The notes: a model not told the origin generated them from the sequence alone. A stretch of 64,000 bases of DNA from Micromonospora sp. BL4 (GCF_003667505.1 NZ_RCVJ01000181.1:31989-95988), one strand, 5' to 3'; positions 42,833-51,178 are shown, numbered from the stretch's first letter. A program made the numbers and translations.

Positions 42833-44056
42833 ATGCGCCTGCTTCCCCCGCACGGCCCGGCCCGGGTCCTCACCCTCGGCACCCTGGTCAAGACCGTCGG
42901 TCGGGGCCTCTGGCTGGTGTCCAGCGCGCTCTTCCTCACCCGGTCCGTCGGCCTGTCGGCGACCCAGGTAGGCGTCGGGTTGACCATCTCGGCCCTGGTC
43001 GGCGTGCTGGCCAGCGCGCCGAGCGGCTACCTGGCCGACCGCCTCGGCCCGCGCGGCGCGCAGGTCGGCGGGCTGATCGCCGCCGGCACCCTGACCGCAG
43101 GCCTGATCGCCGTGCGGTCGTTCCCCGCCTTCCTGCTGGTGGGCGCCGCCACGGCGCTCGCCGACGCGGTCGAGCGCGGTGCCCGGGGCGCGCTGATCGC
43201 CGGCGCGATCCCGGCCGACCAGCGCGTGCACACCCGCGCCTACCTGCGTGCCACCACCAACGTCGGGATCTCCGTCGGCGCCGTCCTCGGCGGCTTCGCC
43301 ATCGCCGCCGACACCCGCGCCGGGTACGTCGCGCTGATCCTGACCGCGGCGGTGGCGTCGCTGGCCGCCGCGGCGGTCTTCGTCCGCCTGCCCACCGTCG
43401 CGCCGGTCGCGGCCCCGACGCAGGGACCCCGGCTCATCGCCCTGCGGGACCGCCCGTTCCTCGCCTTCACCCTGCTCGACGGGCTGATGTCCATGCACTT
43501 CAGCCTGCTCACCATCGCCCTGCCGCTGTGGATCGCCGGGCACACCGCCGCACCCGCCTGGATGATCTCCGCGTTGACGCTGGTCAACACCGTCCTGGTG
43601 GTGCTCCTCCAGGTACGCGCCGCGCGCAGCGCCGTCACCCTGCCGGGGGCAGCCCGCGCCGCCCGCCGTGCGGGGGTGGCCATCGCGCTGGCCTGCGTAC
43701 TCTTCGCCGCGAGCGGCGCGCTTCCGACGGTCGGCGCTGTGGGCCTGCTCGGCTGCGGGGCACTGGTGCACGTGATCGGGGAACTGTGGCACTCCGCCGC
43801 CGGATGGGGGATCTCGTTCGGGCTGGCGCCGCCGGACGCGCAGGGGCAGTACCAGGGGGCGTACGGCATGGGTTACGAGCTGGGCAAGATGCTCGCACCG
43901 GTGGTGGTGACCACCCTCGCGCTCGGTTGGGGTGTGCCCGGCTGGTTGGTGCTCGGTGGGCTGTTCCTCCTGCTCGGTGCCCTGGTGCCCCCGGTCGTCC
44001 GATGGGCAGGCCGGACCAGGTCGACCAGCCCGGCCGACGAGCCGGTGACGGTCTGA
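42833..44056 (+). CDS. MFS transporter, probable drug exporter
   Basis: 407 residues from the ATG at 42833. Twelve membrane segments are expected; the MFS motif A between TM2 and TM3 reads GYLADRLGPRGAQ, and TM5 has the exporter-like motif C region (ATTNVGISVGAVLGGFAIA). Substrate unknown. The divergent padR and shared operator point to an inducible multidrug or toxin exporter. Confidence 0.9.
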   Translation: MRLLPPHGPARVLTLGTLVKTVGRGLWLVSSALFLTRSVGLSATQVGVGLTISALVGVLASAPSGYLADRLGPRGAQVGGLIAAGTLTAGLIAVRSFPAFLLVGAATALADAVERGARGALIAGAIPADQRVHTRAYLRATTNVGISVGAVLGGFAIAADTRAGYVALILTAAVASLAAAAVFVRLPTVAPVAAPTQGPRLIALRDRPFLAFTLLDGLMSMHFSLLTIALPLWIAGHTAAPAWMISALTLVNTVLVVLLQVRAARSAVTLPGAARAARRAGVAIALACVLFAASGALPTVGAVGLLGCGALVHVIGELWHSAAGWGISFGLAPPDAQGQYQGAYGMGYELGKMLAPVVVTTLALGWGVPGWLVLGGLFLLLGALVPPVVRWAGRTRSTSPADEPVTV

Positions 44057-44113
44057 GACCGGCCTCGCCACTCGGCCGGCGGGGTGGGGGTGCGATCTGG
44101 CAGGCTGGTACAC

Positions 44114-44953
44114 GTGCTGACGGTGCCGGTACGGCAACTGGGGGAATCGGAGCGCCGCGCGGTCGAGCGACTGCTCGACCTGGACCCGTTCGCGGGCGCG
44201 CAGGTCGCCGAGCGCATCGCCGCGCGCGGGCTGTCCTGGTGGCGGGCCGAGGGCCGGATCCTGGGGTACGGTGCTCGGCGCAACCTCGAATCGCTCTGCT
44301 GGCTCGGCGGCAACCTCACTCCGGTGCTCGCCACCGACGCCGCAGTGGCCGCCTTCGCCGACCTGCTAGCCGGCGAGGAGCGCCTCTGCTCCTCCATCGT
44401 CGGCCGCGCTGACGCCGTCCTCGGCTTGTGGGACCGTCTCTCCGACATCTGGGGCCCGGCCCGGGACGTCCGCCCCAACCAGCCGCTGCTGGCCACCGAC
44501 GCGCTGCCGGCCGTACCGGTCGACCCGGAGGTGCGCCAGGTCCGCGCCGGTGAGGTCGATCGGCTCTTTCCGGCGGCGGTGGCCATGTACACCGAGGAGG
44601 TCGGCGTCTCCCCGCTGGCCGAGGACGCCGGGCGCAGCTACCGCAGGCGGGTCAACGACCTGGTCCGTGCCGGCCGGGCGTACGCCCGCTTCGTCGACGG
44701 CAAGGTCGTGTTCAAGGCCGAACTGGCCGTGGTCACCAAGCGGACCGCGCAGGTCCAGGGCGTCTGGGTGGCGCCCGAGTGGCGGGGCCGCGGGATCGCC
44801 ACCGCCGCGATGGCGACCGTGGTGCGCGACGCGCTCCTGCGGGTCGCACCGACAGTCAGCCTGTACGTCAACGACTTCAATCTGCCGGCCCGCCGGGTCT
44901 ACGAACGCTGCGGCTTCCAGCCGGTCGGCACCCTCGCCACAGTCCTCTTCTGA
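44114..44953 (+). CDS. GNAT acetyltransferase with DUF4081 domain
   Basis: 279 residues from the GTG at 44114 (MLTVPVRQLGESERRAVERL). N-terminal DUF4081 half (about 1-125) and C-terminal GNAT domain: VQGVWVAPEWRGRGIATAAM is the acetyl-CoA loop and YVNDFNLPARRVYERCGFQP the conserved end. This two-domain type is found just after ispG in many actinobacteria; substrate not known. An upstream frame to 44084 is unconserved. Confidence 0.88.
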   Translation: MLTVPVRQLGESERRAVERLLDLDPFAGAQVAERIAARGLSWWRAEGRILGYGARRNLESLCWLGGNLTPVLATDAAVAAFADLLAGEERLCSSIVGRADAVLGLWDRLSDIWGPARDVRPNQPLLATDALPAVPVDPEVRQVRAGEVDRLFPAAVAMYTEEVGVSPLAEDAGRSYRRRVNDLVRAGRAYARFVDGKVVFKAELAVVTKRTAQVQGVWVAPEWRGRGIATAAMATVVRDALLRVAPTVSLYVNDFNLPARRVYERCGFQPVGTLATVLF

Positions 44954-45013
44954 CCGCCCGTTTCCCGGTCCGCCGCCCGCCCGTCCGTCCACGATCCGGT
45001 CGTGGACATGCCG

Positions 45014-45047
45014 CTGGCCGGCACCCCGGGTGCGGGGTGCCGGCCAG
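45014..45047. terminator. Bidirectional terminator
   Basis: Perfect 14-bp stem CTGGCCGGCACCCC / GGGGTGCCGGCCAG, 6-nt loop, between the convergent GNAT and lysozyme-like genes. Confidence 0.8.
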
Positions 45048-45081
45048 TCGGTGTCACGCGGTGCTGTGGTGCGGTGGTGGG

Positions 45082-45636
45082 TCAGCTGTTCCAGTGCTGG
45101 GCGACCAGGTCAGCAGCCTGCTGCTCCCACTGGGCGTAGGCGTCCGGGTAGGCGGAGACCTGTACGGTCTGCGCGGCGTCGGTCAGGGCCATGTCCTGCC
45201 ATCCGTCGACCTGCTTGAGGCCCTTGAGGAACGCGGTCGTCGAGTACTCGGGGTCGGTGATCTGCTCCGGCGTACCCCAACCACTGGAGGGGCGCTGCTG
45301 GAACAGGCCCAGCGAGTCATGGTCGTTGCGGTCGCCGAGGTGGCCCAGGTTCTCCAGCTTCGACTCCTGCAGACTCGTGGCGATCGAGATCACCGCGGCC
45401 CGCTCGGGCAGGCCGGCCTTCTTCGTGGCGGCGATGATCGCCTTGACGTTGGCGGTCTGCTCGTCGTTGAGCTCGATGTGCGACTGCGGGCCCTGCGCCT
45501 TGACCGTCTGCACCGCAACGGCGGCGGGCTTGCCCTCGACCGGGGCGGCGTGCGCGGCGATCGGACCGGCGAACACACCACCGGCGAAGGCGAGACCAGC
45601 AACGGACAGCATGCTCTTACGAATGATCGTGTTCAT
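45082..45636 (-). CDS. Secreted lysozyme-like (transglycosylase-fold) protein
   Basis: 184 residues from the ATG at 45636, after AAGGAG. Sec signal peptide (SVAGLAFAGGVFAGPIAAHAA). The mature domain (from about 70) begins ELNDEQTANVKAIIAATKKA and contains AAVISIATSLQESKLEN, where the glutamate aligns with the catalytic Glu of lytic transglycosylases, and DSLGLFQQRPSSGWG, a GLFQ-type substrate-groove motif. Likely a peptidoglycan-remodelling exoenzyme, comparable in context to Rpf-like proteins. Its upstream region is unusual: about 147 bp of leader, then three ECF-like promoter motifs. Confidence 0.85.
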   Translation of the reverse strand: MNTIIRKSMLSVAGLAFAGGVFAGPIAAHAAPVEGKPAAVAVQTVKAQGPQSHIELNDEQTANVKAIIAATKKAGLPERAAVISIATSLQESKLENLGHLGDRNDHDSLGLFQQRPSSGWGTPEQITDPEYSTTAFLKGLKQVDGWQDMALTDAAQTVQVSAYPDAYAQWEQQAADLVAQHWNS

Positions 45637-45788
45637 GAGGGTTGCTCCTTCGGGGGGTAGACACCACACGCGCCCTTGTTCGGGGGAACGGCACGTGGGG
45701 TGCAAGCACCTCGTCCGGCGCTCTCATACACGGGGGAAAAGTCTTAAGGTCGGCGGCCGACAAGCGGGGCTCGTGGCGCCGGGTCCAT

Positions 45789-45819
45789 CTGTAACGACCG
45801 CCGGGCCGGGGTCATTCCG
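45789..45819 (-). promoter_or_regulatory. ECF-sigma-like promoter motif 1
   Basis: Minus strand reads GGAAT, 17 bases, GTTACA (GGAATG ... GTCGTTACAGA). Matches the general -35 GGAAT / -10 GTT form of SigR/SigH-type promoters (usual spacer 16-18). Predicted start near 45783 leaves a leader of about 147 nt for the lysozyme-like gene. Confidence 0.5.
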
Positions 45820-45878
45820 CGGCTGGCCCGCCCGTCGGCACCCTCGGGCGAGCGGGTGCTGGTCCGTCGGTCGGGGGT

Positions 45879-45909
45879 CTGCAACGACGCGCACCCACGG
45901 GGCATTCCA
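45879..45909 (-). promoter_or_regulatory. ECF-sigma-like promoter motif 2
   Basis: Minus strand TGGAATG, same spacing, GTCGTTGCAGA. Exactly 90 bp from motif 1. Confidence 0.5.
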
Positions 45910-45978
45910 TCCCGACCTCGCTGTCATCCCAGCCCCGAGGGGTGGGTGATCTGGCGGTGGTGCTGCGATCGTCAGGGT

Positions 45979-46009
45979 GTGTAACGACCCCGCGCCCGCC
46001 ACGATTCCA
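45979..46009 (-). promoter_or_regulatory. ECF-sigma-like promoter motif 3
   Basis: Minus strand TGGAATC, same spacing, GTCGTTACACA. Exactly 100 bp from motif 2. Confidence 0.5.
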
Positions 46010-46103
46010 GCCCCCGGGTGCACCCGGCCACTGTCAAACCACCCCATACCGGACAGGCCGGACTGGGCTCGCGGGTCGGTGCCGCCTGGGATGGGCTGGT
46101 TGC

Positions 46104-46188
46104 GGGTTGATCGACTCGGTATCGCCGATATCGGGGCATCCGCACGCCCTGGATACCGCGACATCGCCGATATCGAGTGGATCAACCC
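46104..46188. repeat. Large imperfect hairpin repeat, copy 2
   Basis: 38-bp arms starting GGGTTGATC and matching at 32 positions, 9-nt loop. Related to the element at 37502-37578; both carry GATCGAC, TCGSCGAT and TCGGGG blocks in the left arm and the mirror in the right arm. Confidence 0.75.
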
Positions 46189-46237
46189 CCGAAGACGCAC
46201 TTCCGGGCGAGTCCGGGCGAACTCGTCAACGAGCCCG

Positions 46238-46271
46238 ATACCTCACAGGCATATTTATGACTCACAGGTAT
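46238..46271. repeat. AT-rich palindrome, copy 2
   Basis: ATACCTCACAGG at the left and CTCACAGGTAT at the right around CATATTTATG. Shares 17 consecutive core bases with copy 1 at 17728-17765, and GCTC at the same offset beyond the palindrome. Also preceded by a short hairpin (CTCGT CA ACGAG at 46222-46233). Confidence 0.8.
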
Positions 46272-46463
46272 ATGGCTCGCAGGACCGACCGCCCCGGACG
46301 GGCAGCCGCGGCGACGTCCACCGGGACCGCCCGAAAGCAGCAGCGGGATTCGCCGACGCAGAGATCGGCGCGAACGACGGATCCCGACGCGAGGGACGTG
46401 CCGGAAGCCCTGCTCAGAGCGGTTAAATCGGTTGAGTGGACAGGGTCCCGACAGGCACGCTGA
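46257..46463 (+). CDS. Possible small Arg-rich protein starting in the palindrome (doubtful)
   Basis: A 68-codon frame starts at the ATG inside the AT-rich palindrome (MTHRYMARRTDRPGRAA...) and stops 31 bp before the ABC exporter. The equivalent ATG at 17747, with GGAGG seven bases upstream, would encode MTLRYRAHR and then stop after about 22 codons, so the first residues are similar. Strongly biased composition and no family match; equally likely to be a by-product of the repeat. Confidence 0.2.
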   Translation: MTHRYMARRTDRPGRAAAATSTGTARKQQRDSPTQRSARTTDPDARDVPEALLRAVKSVEWTGSRQAR

Positions 46464-46494
46464 GTTCTCCGTCACCCACGTCCGGAGGACTCCG

Positions 46495-49400
46495 ATGCGC
46501 CTGCTCCGTGATCTGTGGGGCACCTCGCCACGTCGCCTGACGATCGTGGTCATCCTGATCGCACTCGGCGCCGCCGGTCAGGCGGGCGCTTCGGCCCTGG
46601 CCGGGGCGGTGCTCGTGCATCGCTCGACCGGCTTCTTCGCCGTACTGGCCGCGGCGCTGGTCGCCGTGGTCCTCACCGACCTGGCGGTCAGCCTGCTGAT
46701 GGCCGGCCTGACCGCCGACTGGTCCGCCGACGTGCGCCGGCGGCTCTGCCGGGTCGCGCTCGGGCAGGACCTGCCCACCCTGGAGACCACCCCGGTGGGT
46801 GAGCTGCTCGACCGCATCGACGGCGACGTCTACCAGGTGGCGTCGGCGGTCCGCAACCAGGGCACCCGACTCGCCCAGGGGCTGTGCGTCGGCCTGCTGT
46901 CGATGATCGTCGCGCTGGCCGTGTGGTGGCCGGCCGGGATCGCCATGCTCCTGCTCACGGTGGTGCTCGGCGTCGGGTTGCGTCGGCCCACGGCGCGGAT
47001 CGGTCCGGCCCGCATGGCCGAGGAGGAGGCCTGGTCGGACCTGGCCGCGGTGATGGAGGAGGCGGTGCACGGCCAGGACGACGTACGGACCAGTCTGGCC
47101 CGGCCGTACGTGCTGCGGTTGTACGCGCGGCGGGCCGCCGCCGTGCTGTCCCGGGGCCGCCTGGTCTGGGTGTTGTCCGCCCGCGTGGCGACGGCCGCGA
47201 CCGCGACGATCCGGGCCGGCATCGGGGTGGTGGTGCTCGGCGGGGCCTGGGCACTGGCCACCGACCGGATCGACGCGGCCCGTCTCACCGCCATCTGGCT
47301 GCTCGCCCTCGCCTTCGGGGCCACCGCCGAGCACGTCAGCCGGATGGTGCCGGAGCTCCAGGAGGCCCTCGGCGCGTGGGCCCGGGTGCAGCTGCTCCAG
47401 AAGGCCCGGCAGGAGCCCGTCGGCGGGGCCAGCCCGATCGACGGTGACCTGCGCATCCGTGACCTGACGTTCGGGTACCAGGTGAGCGGGCCGGAGAGCG
47501 GCCGGGGAGCCGCGCTGCGCGGGGTCAGCCTCACCTTCGCGCGTGGCCGCTCGTACGCGCTGATCGGGCGGACCGGTTCGGGCAAGTCGACACTGGCGAA
47601 GGTGCTCACCCGGGCCGTCGACGTGCCGCCGGGAACGGTCTTCCTCGGCGGCACCGACCTGTGCGACCTCGACGTCGAGCAGCTGCGCCGCTGGGTGGCG
47701 CTGGTGCCGCAGCGCACCGAGATCCTGGCCGGCACGCTCGCCGAGAACGTCGCGCTCTTCGACCCGGAGCTGCTCGACGCGGCGGCCCGAGCGCTGGACG
47801 AACTGGGCCTGGCCGGCTGGATCGCCGAACTGCCGGAGGGGCTGGCGACCCGGCTGGGGGAGGGCGGGCACGTGCTCTCCGCCGGTCAGGAGCAACTGGT
47901 GGCGTTCGCCCGGATCCTGGTCCGCGACCCGCACGTGGTGATCCTCGACGAGGCCACCGCGCGACTGGACCCGGTCACCGAGGCACGCGTGCAGCGGGCC
48001 ACCGAACGGCTGCTGCGCGACCGGATCGGCATCGTCATCGCGCACCGGCTCTCCTCGGTGCGTCGTTGTGACGAGGTGGTGGTGCTGGCCGACGGCGCGG
48101 TGGTCGAGGCCGGCCCGCTGGAAACGTCGACTCGCTTCGCCGAGCTGCTCGCGACCAGCCACGCCGCCGCGTACGCGGCAGCGGTGCCGGCTGGCCGCAG
48201 CGGCGCCGGCACTGACCTGCTGGTCGCCCCCGATCCGGTCGATGCCTGGCCGAGCGGGCCGGTGACCCCGCCGGTCGAGCTGGCCCCGCCGGTCGAGCCG
48301 GCCACGTCGGTCGAGCCGGTCGAGCCGGTCGAGCCGAAACGTGCCGACCCGCCGCCGCTGCCGCACGTCCCGCCGGCCCGGACCCTGCGGGAGATCTTCC
48401 GGCTCTGCACCAACGACCCCCGGTACGGGCTGGCCGCGATCGTGCTGTTCCTCGGGCTCAGCCTGCTCGGACTGGACGGTCCGGTGCTGCCCTGGCTCTG
48501 GGCCGACCTGGTCGACGGGACCGGCAACCCGTACCTGCCGGCGCTGGGGATCGTGACCGGGCTCCTGGTCACCCTCCCGCTGCCGTACTACACCCACGTC
48601 TGGTTCCCACAGTGGTGGGTGCGGCAGATGCTGCGGATCGGCCTGCGCCTGGTGCACGGCCAGACCGGGCCGCGGCGGGTCAGCTCGCACACCCCGGCGG
48701 AGGTGGTGGCGCAGGGCGGTGACACCGAGCGGGTGGTCCAACTCGCCGACAACGTGCTGGACCAGGCCGTCGCGCTGGTCCTGGTGGTCGCCATGACGGC
48801 GGTCACCGGCAGCGTCGTACCGGCGCTGTTCTTCCTCGGCACGATGGTCGTCTCCGGGCTGGCCGCGACGCTGTTCGGGCCGAAGCTCGAGCGTGCGGCC
48901 CGGGCGACGGTCGCGGCGCGGGCCGCCTTCGCCACCGCGCTGGTCAGCGCGCTCTCCGCGGCGCGGACGGTGAAGCTCGCCGGCGCGACCGCGGCGGTGC
49001 TGCGCCACCTCGCTGATCTGGACGTGCTGCGCAGCGACCGGCAGCGGCGGGAGATCTCGGTGCAGGTGTGGTCGCGCTCCACGCCGTCGGTGGCCAGTGG
49101 CCTGCTGCCGATCGGCGCGTGGGCGCTCTACCTGACCGGCGAGCTCTCCGCCGGGGCGGTGCTGGTGGCCGTCTCCACCCTCGGCGCGGCCCGCTGGTTC
49201 GCCTGGACCACCGCGTCGCTGATCTCCCAGCTGCCCTCCGCGCGGGTCTGGACCCGACGCACGGTGGCGATGACCGGGGTGGACGCGTACTCCGCCGGGG
49301 TGCCCGCCGTCGACCTGGCCGCCGGGACGGCGCCCGCGCCGACGCCGCCGCCACGGCATCCGCTGCGCCGGCTGGAGCTGCGCGGCTTCGGCGTGGTGCA

Positions 49401-50046
49401 CTCCGACGGCACTGTCGCCGTCCGGGACGTGGACCTGACCGTGCAACGCGGGCAGCTGGTTCTGGTCGTCGGCCCGGTCGGCTCGGGCAAGTCCTCGCTG
49501 CTGCGGGGGTTGGCCGGGATCGTGCACCACACCGGCGAGCTGTCCTGGAACGGTGACCCGGTCACCGAGCCGGAGCTGTTCCTGCGCCCCAACCAGGTCG
49601 GCTACGTCGGCCAGCTGCCCCGCGTGCTCTCCGGCACGGTGGCCGACAACATCGCGCTCGGCCACCAGGTGGACGCCGCCGGGGCGGTCAGCACCGCCCA
49701 GCTCGACCATGACCTCGCCGCCGCGGGTGGTGGGCTGGGCCTGCTCATCGGGCACAAGGGCACGCGGCTGTCCGGCGGTCAGCTGCAACGGTTGGCGCTG
49801 GCCCGGGCGCTGGCGCCGCGTACCGAACTGTTGGTCGCCGACGACGTGTCGTCGGCGCTGGACGTCACCACCGAGCTGGCGCTGTGGCAGGCGTTGCGCG
49901 CGCACGGGGTGACCGTGGTCGGCTCGACCGCGAAGCGCGCCGCGCTGGTCCGGGCCGACCACGTGGTGGTGCTGCTCGGTGGCACGGTGGCGGCCCAGGG
50001 CACCTGGCAGGACCTGGAGGGCGACTGGTCGCACCTGGCCGGCTGA
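46495..50046 (+). CDS. Fused double ABC exporter (TMD-NBD-TMD-NBD) with one degenerate ATP site
   Basis: 1,183 residues from the ATG at 46495, after GGAGGAC; two type-IV-exporter halves joined by a Pro/Val/Glu-rich linker at about 585-625. NBD1: Walker A GRTGSGKST (Lys364), signature LSAGQ (461-465, not LSGGQ), Walker B with Glu486 (VVILDEATA), H-loop His517. NBD2: Walker A GPVGSGKSS (Lys999), signature LSGGQ (1092-1096), Walker B ends in Asp-Asp (1116-1117), and the H-loop histidine is replaced by Ala1146. The faults therefore all fall in the composite site of NBD2 Walker motifs with the NBD1 signature, as in asymmetric heterodimeric exporters. Substrate unknown; no biosynthetic genes adjoin it. 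Confidence 0.93.
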   Translation: MRLLRDLWGTSPRRLTIVVILIALGAAGQAGASALAGAVLVHRSTGFFAVLAAALVAVVLTDLAVSLLMAGLTADWSADVRRRLCRVALGQDLPTLETTPVGELLDRIDGDVYQVASAVRNQGTRLAQGLCVGLLSMIVALAVWWPAGIAMLLLTVVLGVGLRRPTARIGPARMAEEEAWSDLAAVMEEAVHGQDDVRTSLARPYVLRLYARRAAAVLSRGRLVWVLSARVATAATATIRAGIGVVVLGGAWALATDRIDAARLTAIWLLALAFGATAEHVSRMVPELQEALGAWARVQLLQKARQEPVGGASPIDGDLRIRDLTFGYQVSGPESGRGAALRGVSLTFARGRSYALIGRTGSGKSTLAKVLTRAVDVPPGTVFLGGTDLCDLDVEQLRRWVALVPQRTEILAGTLAENVALFDPELLDAAARALDELGLAGWIAELPEGLATRLGEGGHVLSAGQEQLVAFARILVRDPHVVILDEATARLDPVTEARVQRATERLLRDRIGIVIAHRLSSVRRCDEVVVLADGAVVEAGPLETSTRFAELLATSHAAAYAAAVPAGRSGAGTDLLVAPDPVDAWPSGPVTPPVELAPPVEPATSVEPVEPVEPKRADPPPLPHVPPARTLREIFRLCTNDPRYGLAAIVLFLGLSLLGLDGPVLPWLWADLVDGTGNPYLPALGIVTGLLVTLPLPYYTHVWFPQWWVRQMLRIGLRLVHGQTGPRRVSSHTPAEVVAQGGDTERVVQLADNVLDQAVALVLVVAMTAVTGSVVPALFFLGTMVVSGLAATLFGPKLERAARATVAARAAFATALVSALSAARTVKLAGATAAVLRHLADLDVLRSDRQRREISVQVWSRSTPSVASGLLPIGAWALYLTGELSAGAVLVAVSTLGAARWFAWTTASLISQLPSARVWTRRTVAMTGVDAYSAGVPAVDLAAGTAPAPTPPPRHPLRRLELRGFGVVHSDGTVAVRDVDLTVQRGQLVLVVGPVGSGKSSLLRGLAGIVHHTGELSWNGDPVTEPELFLRPNQVGYVGQLPRVLSGTVADNIALGHQVDAAGAVSTAQLDHDLAAAGGGLGLLIGHKGTRLSGGQLQRLALARALAPRTELLVADDVSSALDVTTELALWQALRAHGVTVVGSTAKRAALVRADHVVVLLGGTVAAQGTWQDLEGDWSHLAG

Positions 50047-50084
50047 CGGTCGGGCGGCTGCCGTGCCTGGCAGCCGCCCGACCG
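50047..50084. terminator. Terminator directly after the ABC exporter
   Basis: Perfect 16-bp stem CGGTCGGGCGGCTGCC / GGCAGCCGCCCGACCG, 6-nt loop, starting at the base after the stop. Shared with the convergent oxidoreductase gene. Confidence 0.85.
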
Positions 50085-50091
50085 GCGGGAA

Positions 50092-51159
50092 TCAGGAGGC
50101 GCGGGCGTACTGCGCGGGTCCGCTGTACGCGACGCCGAGCTTGGCGGCGGCCCGGCGCGGCCAGTACGGGTCGCGCAGCAACTCCCGGCCGAGCAGCACC
50201 AGGTCCGCCTCGCCGCCGGCGACGATCTGCTCAGCCTGCTCCGGCTCGACGATCAGGCCGACCGCGCCGGTCGGCACGCCGGCCTCGCGGCGGATCTGGG
50301 CGGCCAGTGGCACCTGGTAGCCGGGGCCGAGCGGGATGCGGGCGTCCGGATGTACGCCTCCGGAGGAGGCGTCGACCAGGTCCACGCCCACACCGGCCAG
50401 CTCGCCGGCGAGCACCACGCTGTCCTCGATCGTCCAGCCGCCCTCGACCCAGTCGGTGGCGGAGATCCGGGTGAGCACCGGGACGTTCTCTCCGACCGCG
50501 GCGCGCACCGCGCGGGCCACCTCCAGGGTGAGCCGCATCCGGGCGGGCCGGTCGCCGCCGTAGGCGTCGGTGCGGTGGTTGGTCAGCGGCGAGAGGAACT
50601 CGTGCAGCAGGTAGCCGTGCGCGGCGTGGATCTCCACGGCCGCGAAGCCGGCGGCCAGGGCACGTTCGGCGGCGGTGGCGAACGCCTCGACCACGCCGGC
50701 GATGCCCGCCGCGTCGAGAGCGGTCGGCGTCCGGTAGTCGGCGACGAACGGCTCCGGCCCGGGGCCGACCGGCGTCCAGCCGCCCTCGGCGTCCGGCACG
50801 CCGCCCCGGTTCGGAGCCCACGGACGGTACGTGGAGGCCTTGAACCCGGCGTGCGCGAGCTGAACCGCGGGCACCGCGCCGTGCTCGGCGACGAACGCGG
50901 TCACCGGCCGCCACGCGTCGACGTGGGCGCCGGACCACAGCCCGGTGTCCTGCGGGCTGATCCGGCCCTCCGGCAGCACGGCGGTCGCCTCGGTCAGCAC
51001 CAGCCCGACCCCGCCCACCGCCCGGCTGCCGAGGTGGATCAGGTGCCAGTCGGTGGGCAGACCGTCCGGACCGGCCGTGTACTGGCACATCGGCGCCATG
51101 GCGATCCGGTTGGGCAGGGTGACCGCGCGCAGGGCCAGCGGCGTGAACAGGGAGCTCAT
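50092..51159 (-). CDS. Old Yellow Enzyme family NADH:flavin oxidoreductase (YqjM-like)
   Basis: 355 residues, FMN-dependent TIM barrel reducing activated C=C bonds. Thermophilic-like/YqjM class features: Cys25 (RIAMAPMCQYTA), LTEATAVLPEGRIS, the substrate-anion histidines in EIHAAHGYLLHEFLSPLTN, and the FMN phosphate region GAVGLIVEPEQAEQIV with DLVLLGRELLRDPYWP. ATG at 51159, after AGAGGA. Physiological substrate unknown. Confidence 0.94.
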   Translation of the reverse strand: MSSLFTPLALRAVTLPNRIAMAPMCQYTAGPDGLPTDWHLIHLGSRAVGGVGLVLTEATAVLPEGRISPQDTGLWSGAHVDAWRPVTAFVAEHGAVPAVQLAHAGFKASTYRPWAPNRGGVPDAEGGWTPVGPGPEPFVADYRTPTALDAAGIAGVVEAFATAAERALAAGFAAVEIHAAHGYLLHEFLSPLTNHRTDAYGGDRPARMRLTLEVARAVRAAVGENVPVLTRISATDWVEGGWTIEDSVVLAGELAGVGVDLVDASSGGVHPDARIPLGPGYQVPLAAQIRREAGVPTGAVGLIVEPEQAEQIVAGGEADLVLLGRELLRDPYWPRRAAAKLGVAYSGPAQYARAS

Positions 51160-51178
51160 GTCGTCATCCTCTCGGAAA

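Larger units (their letters stand above)
45637..46494. other. 860-bp repeat- and promoter-rich intergenic region
   Basis: Between the divergent lysozyme-like and ABC exporter genes. From left to right: a GC-rich minus-strand leader with a GGTGC/GCACC stem (near 45700-45711), three spaced ECF-like promoter motifs (45789-46008), a large hairpin repeat (46104-46188), an AT-rich palindrome (46238-46271), and a possible 68-codon frame up to 46463. No c-di-AMP (ydaO) riboswitch core was found, although that riboswitch precedes similar exoenzymes in Streptomyces. Confidence 0.7.

Noticed and set aside
45637..45960. c-di-AMP (ydaO) riboswitch upstream of the lysozyme-like gene
   Set aside because: Expected by analogy with Streptomyces rpfA, but the GGGTGAATCC-type core is absent on the minus strand.
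46423..50034. 1,203-codon open frame on the minus strand, antisense to the ABC exporter
   Set aside because: Shadow frame caused by high third-position GC; composition is Arg/Gly/His-rich, with no domain, while the plus-strand frame has complete ABC motifs.
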